64,000 bases of DNA from JBCDAP01 sp038747915 (GTDB taxonomy: Bacteria; Planctomycetota; Phycisphaerae; Phycisphaerales; UBA1924). The notes under the pieces are model-generated. The model ran no database searches. It saw only the letters and a list, made by a program, of their open reading frames with translations, and had not been told where the DNA came from. Made by a program: the position numbers and the translations under genes. The DNA is taken from assembly GCA_038747915.1 (NCBI GenBank), contig JBCDJJ010000006.1:1-64000 (forward strand), given 5' to 3'. Below, in pieces: positions 36,332 through 44,781 of this stretch (position 1 is its first letter; each line of letters starts with the position of its first letter).

Positions 36332-37183
36332 ATGCGAAAGCACGCATTCACCCTGATCGAGCTTCTCGTCGTCGTCGCGGTGATCGCACTCCTGATCGGC
36401 CTTCTGCTGCCCGCGCTGGGCTCTGCTCGCGATTCGGCCCAGTTGGTGAACTGTTCAAGCAATCAGCGGCAGCTGCTCATCGCGATCAACGTCTACGCCG
36501 AGGATTACGACGGGATCGTCCCGGTCGGCTATCACGGCCAGAACTGGACCTGGAACTACGCGGTCTACACCGGCACGAACGCCGACTACACCGACCTTGA
36601 GGACTTCCAGGACAAGCTGCTTCTGCTCGGCGTGCTTTGGAACTCGGGTCTTCAGGATGTGCTCTTCGCGAACGAGGTCGTGCTGTGCCCGTCGCGCACC
36701 GGACCGGATTATCTGCTCCAGAACGTCGAGAACTGGCCGCCCGGGAGCAACCCGAACCAGAACTCGGTCGGTCACTACGCCACGCGGCCGATGAAGGATG
36801 AAGACTCGAACCACGGGTGGAACTGGAACCCGACCAAGTCATCAGATGATCCGACCGACGTGTCCTCGCTCGATGATGATGGTGTGCGGCCGACACCGCC
36901 GCGCATCCGCCAGATCATCTTCGAGCCGCGTGATGCACTGATCTCGGACATCACCTCGGCGCTCGACTCGATCGATGGCGCTCACCCCACCGTCGCGAAC
37001 GTCGGCTATTTCGATGGTCATGTCAGCGGCGTGCCGATCGCTGATTTTCGCCCGCTGTTCGAGCACCTTCCAGAACTGACGCGTCAGGAAGGGCGTGGCG
37101 AGTCGCGCAAAAACGTGATGAAGCGGACGTGGGAAGCGGTGTTCGAGGGCGAGGATCCCGCATCGCTCGACCTCGGATCCTGA
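36332..37183 (+). CDS. Pseudopilin-like protein under operator C
   Basis: A 283-residue pseudopilin: short leader MRKHA, FTLIELLVVVAVIALL, LPALGSARDSAQLVNCSSN, and an intact H-x9-DG motif (HPTVANVGYFDGH) near residue 230. GAGG lies 7 bases before the ATG. Alanine precedes the cleavage-site Phe. It shares CP.R.GPD, WPPG and RPMKD motifs with the pseudopilin at 26269, so both belong to one subfamily specific to this regulon. It is monocistronic and faces the LacI gene tail to tail with only 15 bases between stops. It probably contributes to an envelope fibre induced together with the galactan enzymes. Confidence 0.88.
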   Translation: MRKHAFTLIELLVVVAVIALLIGLLLPALGSARDSAQLVNCSSNQRQLLIAINVYAEDYDGIVPVGYHGQNWTWNYAVYTGTNADYTDLEDFQDKLLLLGVLWNSGLQDVLFANEVVLCPSRTGPDYLLQNVENWPPGSNPNQNSVGHYATRPMKDEDSNHGWNWNPTKSSDDPTDVSSLDDDGVRPTPPRIRQIIFEPRDALISDITSALDSIDGAHPTVANVGYFDGHVSGVPIADFRPLFEHLPELTRQEGRGESRKNVMKRTWEAVFEGEDPASLDLGS

Positions 37184-37198
37184 CGCGGAGCCGCGGTC

Positions 37199-38281
37199 TC
37201 AGTCGGCGTGTTCCATCACCGCACCGGTGGATTGCCGCTCGTTGACGAATGGTTGGAAGTTGTCTCCGTGCTCGGGCGTGTCGGGATTTAGTTGCGTCAT
37301 CAATCGCTGCACGACACGCTCACCGAGCTTGCTGATGCCATGTTCGACCGAGCTGAGCGGCGGGGACGAGTACTCACCCTCGACCATGTTGTCGAAGCCA
37401 AGGATGGAGAGATCATCGGGCACGCGGACACCCGCGGACGACAGCTCGAAGAGTGCTGTGAGCGCGGCCAGATCGTTCTTGCAGACCATCGCCGTGGGGC
37501 GATGATCGGGTTCCGCTGCGAGATAGCGCTTCGAAAAAGCGGCCGCGGTGGCGGCGTACCCGGCGAACGTAGACTCGTCGGTGAGCGGGATGAACCACTC
37601 CTTCGCGTGCTCGAGCAGGCCCCGTTCCCGCAGCCCATGCTCGATGCCGTCTTGGTTAGAGAAGGTCTTGTCGCTCTCCTGTGCCGGTAGCGCGCTGCCG
37701 AGCATGCCGATCCGGCGATGCCCGAGGCGAACGAGATGATCGACCGCGACGCGCCCACCCTCGAAGTCGTTCAGCAGGACCGTGTCGGTAAAGGCGGCTT
37801 CGTCAACGTTACCGAAGACCACCGCGGGCAGCGGTGAGGTGTCGATGGTGCGGATCTGCTCGCTCAGCACGTGGTCCCACGGGTAGAGCGGGCCGATGAT
37901 CACGCCGTCGACACCGCCACCGATCAGCCGGCGCGCGAGTTCGGCGGCTCGCTCGACGCGTCCAGCGACAAGGATGAGCTGCATCTCGATGCCGCGGGCG
38001 TCGAGCGCACGATCGATGGTTTCGGCGAGGCGGGCGAAGTAGGGGTTGCCGAAGCCGCGCGTGAGCACGACCCCAACGCTGCCGCTGCGCCCACGCCGCA
38101 GGGTCTGCGCCGACTTCTCGGGCACGTAGCCGAGCGTTCTCGTGGCGTCGAGTACCCGCTTGCGGGTGTCTTCGGCGTACAGCGTCTCACGCCCGCGGTT
38201 GAGAATGTCCGATACGGCGCTCACGCTGACTTTGGCGTGCTCGGCGACATCTCGGAGCGTGGTCCGGCGGGCAGGGCGCAT
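37199..38281 (-). CDS. LacI/GalR-family transcriptional regulator
   Basis: A 360-residue regulator of normal LacI length. Residues about 8-32 are the helix-turn-helix (TLRDVAEHAKVSVSAVSDILN), followed by the hinge helix (KSAQTLRRGRSGSVGVV) and a periplasmic-binding-protein-like sensor domain (NPYFARLAETIDRAL, VDGVIIGP, RRIGMLG, DDLSILGFDN). It is divergent from the GH53-transporter operon, and the 125-base gap holds operator D. It most likely binds the TTYGAACGTTCRAA palindromes and is released by a sugar derived from galactan. Operator D is close enough to its own start (about 90 bases) to allow autoregulation. The ligand is unknown. Confidence 0.93.
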   Translation of the reverse strand: MRPARRTTLRDVAEHAKVSVSAVSDILNRGRETLYAEDTRKRVLDATRTLGYVPEKSAQTLRRGRSGSVGVVLTRGFGNPYFARLAETIDRALDARGIEMQLILVAGRVERAAELARRLIGGGVDGVIIGPLYPWDHVLSEQIRTIDTSPLPAVVFGNVDEAAFTDTVLLNDFEGGRVAVDHLVRLGHRRIGMLGSALPAQESDKTFSNQDGIEHGLRERGLLEHAKEWFIPLTDESTFAGYAATAAAFSKRYLAAEPDHRPTAMVCKNDLAALTALFELSSAGVRVPDDLSILGFDNMVEGEYSSPPLSSVEHGISKLGERVVQRLMTQLNPDTPEHGDNFQPFVNERQSTGAVMEHAD

Positions 38282-38365
38282 CGTTCGAACAATACCCGCA
38301 CCGCTCGGGCGGACGTGAGGAGCGCCGTCCGGCGGCAGAAAGCGAAGGGGAACACCGGAATATTG

Positions 38366-38393
38366 TTGTGATTTGAACGTTCAAATATATACT
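38366..38393 (+). promoter_or_regulatory. Promoter with embedded LacI-family operator D
   Basis: TTGTGA (38366-38371) and TATACT (38388-38393) with a 16-base spacer; the perfect 16-base palindrome ATTTGAACGTTCAAAT occupies 38371-38386. Transcription would begin around 38400, only a few bases before the ATG at 38407, so the mRNA would be nearly leaderless. Confidence 0.75.
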
Positions 38394-38406
38394 TCTGAGC
38401 ACGGGT

Positions 38407-39624
38407 ATGACATCCATCGATCGAGCCATCACGACACCGCTCCGCGCGCACTCGGGTCACCTGCTGGGCGCGGATATCTCGATGCTCGAGCGCCTCGCGG
38501 CCCAGAACGCGCGATTTGCTGGCGGGTGCGCCGATCGGGCACTGCGGATGCTCCGCGACGCGGGGTTCACCGCAGCGCGGCTCCGCCTCTTCCATGCGCC
38601 CACGGGCGAGGGCGCCCAGGTGAACGACCTGGCCTATACACGCCGGCTGGCGCGGCGGTGCGCCCAGGCGGGCATGGACATCCTGGTGTGCATCCACTAC
38701 TCGGATACCTGGGCGGATCCCGGCAAGCAGCACATGCCACGGGCGTGGCAGCACCTTGACTTCGCGGCCCTCGTTGAGGAGGTCGAGCGGTACACACGCC
38801 GTGTGGTCGCCGTTCTGAACGCCGATGGGTGCGGCCCGACGATGGTGCAGGTGGGCAACGAGATCACCGGCGGGTTCCTGTGGGAGGCTGGGCGCATCAG
38901 CGATGCGCACGCCATCAACGATCAGGACTGGTCGGCCGAAGACCTGGTGCGCGATCGCGTGGCGTGGGATCGATTCGCCGAACTGGTGGATGCCGGTATC
39001 CGGGGTGTGCACCGAGGCTCGGATGGGTGTGCGGATGTCATGCTGCACATCGACCGCGGGGGCGACAACACCTCGGCGGTTGCGTTCTTCGAGGCGCTCG
39101 AGGAGCGTCGCGTCTCGTGCGATGCGATCGGTCTGTCGTACTATCCGTTCTGGCACGGTTCGATGGACGATCTGGCACAGACGATCCATCGCCTGCACGA
39201 TCGGTTCGCGCTGCCGATTCACGTAGTCGAGACCGCCTACCCGCACCGCTCGCACGCGATCTACAACGGTGGCGACTCGAGCGTATTCGAGGAGCTCGGC
39301 ATCACGCGGACCCGCCCGATCGACTACCCGCTCACACCAGAGGGGCAGCGGCGGTTCGTCGCGGACATGCTCGCCGCGATGCGGGCGCACACCACCGAGG
39401 GGTGGACCGGGCTGTGGTACTGGGCCCCCGAGTGGATCCCCGTTGATGGGTACGCGGACGAGGCGGACGCGGCCCCGTGCTGGGCGCGTGCCCTGTTCGA
39501 CGAGTCCGGCTCACCACTCCCGGCGCTGGAGGAGTTCAGGCGATTTGCGCGCGAGACCGCAGCGCCGGTCGTGACCAAGCCCGCGCGGGTGAACGGGCGG
39601 TTGAAGGTTGCTGGGACACGATAG
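38407..39624 (+). CDS. Cytoplasmic GH53 beta-1,4-galactanase
   Basis: A 405-residue GH53 enzyme without signal peptide, so cytoplasmic. It has HYSDTWADPGKQ, MVQVGNEI with acid/base E152, LSYYPFWHGS and VVETAYPHR with nucleophile E275. Only about 35 percent of residues appear shared with the secreted GH53 by eye, mostly around these motifs. As first gene of an operon with a GPH symporter, it likely cuts imported galacto-oligosaccharides. No recognisable Shine-Dalgarno sequence precedes the ATG, consistent with the very short predicted leader. The downstream gene begins 1 base after the stop. Confidence 0.9.
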   Translation: MTSIDRAITTPLRAHSGHLLGADISMLERLAAQNARFAGGCADRALRMLRDAGFTAARLRLFHAPTGEGAQVNDLAYTRRLARRCAQAGMDILVCIHYSDTWADPGKQHMPRAWQHLDFAALVEEVERYTRRVVAVLNADGCGPTMVQVGNEITGGFLWEAGRISDAHAINDQDWSAEDLVRDRVAWDRFAELVDAGIRGVHRGSDGCADVMLHIDRGGDNTSAVAFFEALEERRVSCDAIGLSYYPFWHGSMDDLAQTIHRLHDRFALPIHVVETAYPHRSHAIYNGGDSSVFEELGITRTRPIDYPLTPEGQRRFVADMLAAMRAHTTEGWTGLWYWAPEWIPVDGYADEADAAPCWARALFDESGSPLPALEEFRRFARETAAPVVTKPARVNGRLKVAGTR

Positions 39625-39625
39625 G

Positions 39626-41458
39626 GTGAGCCAGTTCGTTCTCAACCTCATCCACCGTCCCGAGCTCGTCCCCGAGTACATCGACACCGATGCGCAGGAG
39701 GGCCAGAGCGAGCAGCTCAGCAAGAAGGAAGTCGTCGGCGAGTCGCTCGACATCTTCCGTCTGCAGCAGCAGATCGCGCACGACAACGGGCTCACCACCA
39801 CCATTCAGATGACCTACCCGTCGCTATTCAACGACGAGGCCTGCACGCTCGCGAAACAGCATCACGACGAGTTCGGCGATGAGATCGGGCATACCTTCCT
39901 CGGGCTCAACAGCAAGGAGTTCCGCGAGAAGTACGGCCTCAAGGACCCCGCGATCTGGCTCTACACGATGGAGCACAAGCGGCTGATCGTGGACGACTCG
40001 TTCGAGCGGTTCCGCGAGGTCTTCGGCTTCTACCCGACGTCCACCGGCTCGTATTTCATGGATGCCGAGCTGGTGCGGTACATCAAAGAGAAGTACCCCG
40101 GCGTGAAGATCGCGGTGGCGACGTGCTTCGAGGAGGGTCCGAAGGTCTTCCGCCACGCGAACTACTCGTGGTATACGATCATGGACGGCTCGCCGTGGAC
40201 CGCGTGGGTGCCGTCGAAGCACAACATCCACGCGATCGCTGAGAACGATGACGACGACATCGGCATCGTGGCGGTCCCGCACCTCTCGCGGGACCTCGTC
40301 GCGATCATGGATAACGCGGGTGACATGTTCGGCACGCACCCGCAGAACATCATCCGCGGGCTGATCAACCACGACGATCGCCTGCCCTACATGTACAACC
40401 TGATCGATCAGTACCGCGTGCTGGCCGACCAGAACCGCGGCTACTCCTACAACCTGGTCTATGTCGGCCCCGGATGGATGGGCAAGGCCGGGCGGTGGGA
40501 GACGCCGTACCGCGTGCTCAAGAAGAGCTACGAGGACTTCTTGGCGTACTACGGCGAGTTGAAGCGGGCGGGCGCCCTCGTCGACATGACGATGACCGAG
40601 TTCGCCGACTGGTTCCGTGCGACTCAGCCGCGGAGCGGGCCGTGCGTCGCGCTCTGGAAAGATGTGCTCTACGGCACGAAGAATCAGGCATTCTGGTACG
40701 CCGATAGCGCGTTCCGCGTGCAGATCGACCTGAAGATGGGCGGCGCGATCACGGACCTGCGGCCGTACGCGTCGAAGCTCGAGCGACCGACCGGCGCGGG
40801 GACCGCAGCCAATCAGGACGCGTCGTACCCCTTCATCGTGCAGTCGCGGTACCGGGCGGGCCCGTTCGTGCATTACGCGGGCGAGGGCGCGATCAAGAGC
40901 GCGAAGGTCCGCTTCGGCGGCGAGGAGATCGATCTGAGTTCGTGCCGTACGCTCGGGCGGGTGAGCGAGCGCGGTGAGACCAGAGTGCTGACGATCAAGC
41001 CCGTCGAGGTCGAGTTCGCGTCGGTGACCGCGACGATCGGGACGGAGTACGCCTTCGAGCCCAACACGGGTGAGATCCGGATCACGCGGCGCATCGTGGC
41101 ATGCACCGATCCATCGGCCCAGCTCGAGCTCGACGAGTTCATGACCGCCTGCTGGGGGACGACCGAGTACCCGGAGGACATGACCGGGTGCGGGCTGCGC
41201 GTCCGCGGTCGCAACGGCGGCGAGCACACGATCGAGTACGCGTACGTGTGCCGCGAGGCGTCGGTCGACGATGTCGAGGTGGTCGAGGCGACGTTCCCGA
41301 TGGTGCAGACCAGGGTCTCACTCGTTCCCGAGACACCGACGTGCCGCGGCTACTACGAGGAGGGATACTCGTTTGCGCCGAATCTGAAGATCGGCGTCAG
41401 CAAGGCACTCCGCGTTGGCGAGGAGCTGGTGACATGCCTCAGGGTCGAACAGGGCTGA
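39626..41458 (+). CDS. Uncharacterised two-domain protein of the galactan operon
   Basis: A 610-residue cytoplasmic protein of no family I recognise. It starts at GTG one base after the GH53 stop; a TTG at 39608 is an overlapping alternative. The N-terminal 330 residues look like a (beta/alpha) barrel of the NodB/GH57 kind: TTTIQMTYPSL, DEIGHTFLGLNS, VFGFYPTSTGSYFMD, VAVPHLSRD. From about residue 350 the protein is beta-rich, as in the C-terminal sandwich of GH57 or GH38-type enzymes. Acidic and histidine residues recur (QHHDEFGDEIGH), which could bind a metal. Its place between a galactanase and a sugar symporter suggests an enzyme acting on imported oligosaccharides. Confidence 0.6.
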   Translation: MSQFVLNLIHRPELVPEYIDTDAQEGQSEQLSKKEVVGESLDIFRLQQQIAHDNGLTTTIQMTYPSLFNDEACTLAKQHHDEFGDEIGHTFLGLNSKEFREKYGLKDPAIWLYTMEHKRLIVDDSFERFREVFGFYPTSTGSYFMDAELVRYIKEKYPGVKIAVATCFEEGPKVFRHANYSWYTIMDGSPWTAWVPSKHNIHAIAENDDDDIGIVAVPHLSRDLVAIMDNAGDMFGTHPQNIIRGLINHDDRLPYMYNLIDQYRVLADQNRGYSYNLVYVGPGWMGKAGRWETPYRVLKKSYEDFLAYYGELKRAGALVDMTMTEFADWFRATQPRSGPCVALWKDVLYGTKNQAFWYADSAFRVQIDLKMGGAITDLRPYASKLERPTGAGTAANQDASYPFIVQSRYRAGPFVHYAGEGAIKSAKVRFGGEEIDLSSCRTLGRVSERGETRVLTIKPVEVEFASVTATIGTEYAFEPNTGEIRITRRIVACTDPSAQLELDEFMTACWGTTEYPEDMTGCGLRVRGRNGGEHTIEYAYVCREASVDDVEVVEATFPMVQTRVSLVPETPTCRGYYEEGYSFAPNLKIGVSKALRVGEELVTCLRVEQG

Positions 41459-41688
41459 TCAACTACCGGTGCCCGGAGTGTCTGTTTCATCAGGTCGACT
41501 ACGACCTGCTGCACGACCGTGCGATCGATCAGTACTACTGCCGGCGGTGCAACTGGGAGGGCGACGAGAAGGCCATTCTCTCGAAGTACGCCGTGTACAA
41601 GACGAAGTACGCCGATGCGCTGAAGCGGTGGACCGTCGACGCGATCCGCGCGAAGGACGAGGCCGATTGGCCGGAGCCCGCGGCCTGA
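41434..41688 (+). CDS. Small zinc-ribbon protein
   Basis: An 84-residue protein with two CxxC pairs (RCPECLF and YYCRRCNW) about 20 residues apart, a zinc-ribbon layout. GAGGAG upstream supports the ATG at 41434. It overlaps the end of the preceding gene by 25 bases in another frame and is followed 4 bases later by the symporter gene. The C-terminal half is a charged helix (KYADALKRWTVDAIRAKDEAD). The overlap suggests translational coupling and a function linked to the upstream unknown protein; nothing more can be said. Confidence 0.7.
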   Translation: MPQGRTGLINYRCPECLFHQVDYDLLHDRAIDQYYCRRCNWEGDEKAILSKYAVYKTKYADALKRWTVDAIRAKDEADWPEPAA

Positions 41689-41692
41689 GCGC

Positions 41693-43156
41693 ATGACACC
41701 TCCGCTCACGAGTACGTCGGATCGTGTGCCCGTTGGTCGAAAGCTCGCGCTGGGCCTGGGCAGCTTTACCTCGTTCTTCGGCTTCGCGGGCCCCGAGCGG
41801 CTCGCGTGGCCCGTCTTCGGGATGCTGCTCGGTGTCGAGGGGTGGCTCATCGGTCTCGCGCTGCTGATCCCGCGATTGTGGGACGCGGTCACCGACCCGG
41901 TGATGGGCACGATCTCGGACAACACGCGGACGCGGTTCGGGCGTCGCCGCCCGTACATCCTGATCGGTGCGCTGCTCATGGGCGTGCTGTTCTCGGTGAT
42001 GTGGTTCGTGCCGGATGTCGAGAGCGACTACGTGAAGATGGGCTGGTTCGTGGTGTTCCAGCTGCTGTTCTTCACGGCGTACACGGTGTTCTCGGTGCCG
42101 TACGCGGCGCTCTCGTACGAGATGACGCCCGACTACCACGAGCGCACGCGGGTGATGGCGTATCTCGGTTTCTTCCACAAAGCAGGAGAGTTCCTCGCGG
42201 GGTGGATGCCGGCGATCATGGGGACGCTGAGTCTCGCGATCGTGGCCGACGCGACGGACATCACGATGGAGGGTGTGCAGGCGGTCGCGGTGATCGTCGG
42301 TGTGAGCGTGTTCATGCTCTGCGGCAGCATCCCGGCGCTGTTCGTCAAGGAGCGGTTCGCGGCGCCGGTGACACGCAGCGAGCGTGTCAACATGATGGCC
42401 GGCATCGGGGCGGCGCTCTCGAGCCGGGCGTTCCTCGTGCTGGTCTCGGTGATCGTGCTCAACACGCTCTCGGGCATCCTCGCCTCGGCCATCGACCAGT
42501 TCATCCTCGTGTATTACATGGGTGATGGCACCGCGGCCTCGGGCCTCGTGCAGAAGGCGATGCTCACCAGCGGGTACGCGATCGTCGGCTTCGCCTCGAT
42601 CCCCATCATCAGTTGGCTTGCGGGTCCGCTCGGGAAGAAGGGCACGCTCTTTTTCGTCTACGGGCTGATGGTGATCGGCTCGATCGCCAAGTGGTTCATC
42701 TTCCGCCCCGGGCACCCGATCGTCACGGTGTTCGGGATCGACGTCGACCCGGTGATCCTGATCGACCCGCTGCTGTGCGGGCCGATGTGGGTCGCGGTGA
42801 AGATCCTGCTCGCCTCGATGATGGCCGACATCTGCGACGAGGACGAGCTGCGGCACGGGCAGCGGCGCGAGGGCATGTTCGGTGCGGTCTTCTCGTGGCT
42901 TGAGAAGCTCGTGGTCTCGCTCGCGGCGCTCGCGACGGGTCTGGCGCTGACCGTCTCGGGGTTCGATGCGGCGCTCGGGGCGGACCAGGCGCCGGAGACG
43001 TTCCTGAAGATGCGGCTGTTCCTCGCGGGGGCGCCGGCGATCACCGCGGTGTTCGCGATCCTGGTGTTGCTGCTCTACCCGCTGAACGCCCAGACCGCGG
43101 AGGAGACGCGGCGTGCCCTGGAGCGTCGCCGTGGGGCCGTACCGGTACAAGACTGA
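41693..43156 (+). CDS. GPH-family sugar:cation symporter (MelB-like)
   Basis: A 487-residue membrane protein with about 12 hydrophobic helices. DAVTDPVMGTISDNTRTRFGRRRPYIL is the family signature of glycoside-pentoside-hexuronide symporters, including the cation-site Asp residues and the cytoplasmic RRRP loop. A second signature loop MMADICDEDELRHGQRREGMF lies near residue 375-395. It would import di- or oligosaccharides with Na+ or H+. As part of the operon of a cytoplasmic galactanase, galacto-oligosaccharides are the likely cargo. It is followed after 23 bases by a secreted GH51-like gene. Confidence 0.93.
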   Translation: MTPPLTSTSDRVPVGRKLALGLGSFTSFFGFAGPERLAWPVFGMLLGVEGWLIGLALLIPRLWDAVTDPVMGTISDNTRTRFGRRRPYILIGALLMGVLFSVMWFVPDVESDYVKMGWFVVFQLLFFTAYTVFSVPYAALSYEMTPDYHERTRVMAYLGFFHKAGEFLAGWMPAIMGTLSLAIVADATDITMEGVQAVAVIVGVSVFMLCGSIPALFVKERFAAPVTRSERVNMMAGIGAALSSRAFLVLVSVIVLNTLSGILASAIDQFILVYYMGDGTAASGLVQKAMLTSGYAIVGFASIPIISWLAGPLGKKGTLFFVYGLMVIGSIAKWFIFRPGHPIVTVFGIDVDPVILIDPLLCGPMWVAVKILLASMMADICDEDELRHGQRREGMFGAVFSWLEKLVVSLAALATGLALTVSGFDAALGADQAPETFLKMRLFLAGAPAITAVFAILVLLLYPLNAQTAEETRRALERRRGAVPVQD

Positions 43157-43179
43157 TCCCTTGCAATAGAGGAGTTCGT

Positions 43180-44781
43180 GTGACCCTGGCGAATCTCAAC
43201 AGATGCCCGGATCGATCGGTGGTGGTGCTCGCGATCGCGCTCGCACTGACCACCTCGGCGCCCGTGGGTGCGCAGGTCGACGCATCCGTTCACGACGACG
43301 ACTTCCTGCCCTCGAGCATGGACGCCGAGTTTTACGAGCGGCGGAATCGGTCGGCCTCGGCGACGATCGACTTCGATCGCCCGCACCGCATGGTTCATAG
43401 CGCGCTGTTCGGCGTCAACACGTCGTACTTCAACGACACCGATGAGATCTGGTCCACCTTCGAGATCTCCTCCACGCTCGAGGCCGCGGGCGTGGGCGCG
43501 CTCCGCTACCCCGGCGGCGAGGAGACCTCGTTCTTCCACTGGGAGCACCCGGGCGTCAACGGGTACGAGGACATCTTCGATGCCCCCTCGACGCACGGCG
43601 CGGCGTTCAAGCGAGGACCGTTCCAGGCGACCTGGGTGGCGCCCGAGCAGTGGGGGACGAACGAGGCGTTCATGAACTTCGATGAGTTCATCGCGCACTG
43701 CGAGGCGATCGGTGCCGAGCCGGTGGTGGGGCTCAATCTATCCCGCGGTCGCCGGCATAACGAGATCGACGCCGGGCTCGAGGATGCGCTGCGGTGGATG
43801 CGGTACAGCCGCGACCAGGGGTACGACGTGACCTACTGGTACCTCGACAACGAGCCGTGGCACGGCGCCGGCGCGTACACCTTCGACATCGTGGGGGAGT
43901 ACGCCGGGGACGTGGTGCGCTACGGCCGCGCGATCAAGGCGGAGTTCCCCGAAGCGAAACTGATCGTGAACCCCTACTCGGCCGAGTCTGTCTTCGAGCG
44001 GGACTACGCGGTCGAGTTCGTGAGGAAGGCGGGGCCGGTCATCGACTTCATCGACATGCACTGGTACTGGGGATGGGGCCTGTCGGACTGGGATCGGTGG
44101 CTCGAGTCGAACCCGATGACGAGCCGGACGAAGTGGATGGACCCGTCGCACAACCTCTCGTACGCCGACAACATCGAGTTCGTGCGCGAGATCGCTCGCG
44201 ATGCGGGCCATCCGGAGCTCGGTATCGTCGCGCTCGAGTGGAACCTCGGACCCGGGCCGGACATGCTGCCGCTCGACGATCGCGCGCACGCGCTGATGCA
44301 CGCGCAGATGCTGATGGAGTTCGCGCACGGGGGCATCGAGATCGCGTGTCTGTGGCCGCTGATCTGGCAGTCGCGCCGAGACGTGTGGCCCGAGCAGGAT
44401 CACTTCCCGAGTATTGTCGAGCAGGGCGAGCCGTTCGCGCCGACGCGGTCGCACGATGTGTTCCGCATGCTCTCGCCGATGGGCGGGTCGACGCTGGTCG
44501 CGAGCGATGCGTCCAACGAGGACCTGCACCTACTCGCAGCGGTCTCCGAGGACGGATGCACGGCCCGTGTCGCGGTGCTCAGCAAGTCGCGGCAGCGCCG
44601 GAAGGTCACGATCGATCTGGCGGGCTTCCGGGCCCGGAGCGTGCGGGGGGAGTGCTTCGATATCGATCGGCCGTCGGTGTACGAGCCCGAGGTCTCGCTC
44701 GCGGGCGATTCACAGCTCGAGTATTTCGCCGATCGGTTCTCTCTGGCGGTGTTCACGCTGGAATGTGCCACGGATCGGTGA
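43180..44781 (+). CDS. Secreted GH51-like glycoside hydrolase (probable alpha-L-arabinofuranosidase)
   Basis: A 533-residue secreted clan GH-A enzyme; AGAGGAG supports the GTG start and the signal peptide is VVVLAIALALTTSAPVGAQ. It has LRYPGGEE, YLDNEPWHG with probable acid/base E225, DMHWYWGWG, and VALEWNLGP with probable nucleophile E353, the layout of GH51 and related arabinofuranosidases; GH39 is an alternative. The last 90 residues are a beta-sandwich. In this operon it would remove arabinose from arabinogalactan so that the galactanase can reach the backbone, which is inference. Its stop codon directly abuts the stop of the convergent sulfatase gene. Confidence 0.8.
   Translation: MTLANLNRCPDRSVVVLAIALALTTSAPVGAQVDASVHDDDFLPSSMDAEFYERRNRSASATIDFDRPHRMVHSALFGVNTSYFNDTDEIWSTFEISSTLEAAGVGALRYPGGEETSFFHWEHPGVNGYEDIFDAPSTHGAAFKRGPFQATWVAPEQWGTNEAFMNFDEFIAHCEAIGAEPVVGLNLSRGRRHNEIDAGLEDALRWMRYSRDQGYDVTYWYLDNEPWHGAGAYTFDIVGEYAGDVVRYGRAIKAEFPEAKLIVNPYSAESVFERDYAVEFVRKAGPVIDFIDMHWYWGWGLSDWDRWLESNPMTSRTKWMDPSHNLSYADNIEFVREIARDAGHPELGIVALEWNLGPGPDMLPLDDRAHALMHAQMLMEFAHGGIEIACLWPLIWQSRRDVWPEQDHFPSIVEQGEPFAPTRSHDVFRMLSPMGGSTLVASDASNEDLHLLAAVSEDGCTARVAVLSKSRQRRKVTIDLAGFRARSVRGECFDIDRPSVYEPEVSLAGDSQLEYFADRFSLAVFTLECATDR

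Noticed and set aside
41459..43150. A 563-codon minus-strand open frame
   Set aside because: Antisense to the MelB-like symporter, whose signatures are unmistakable.
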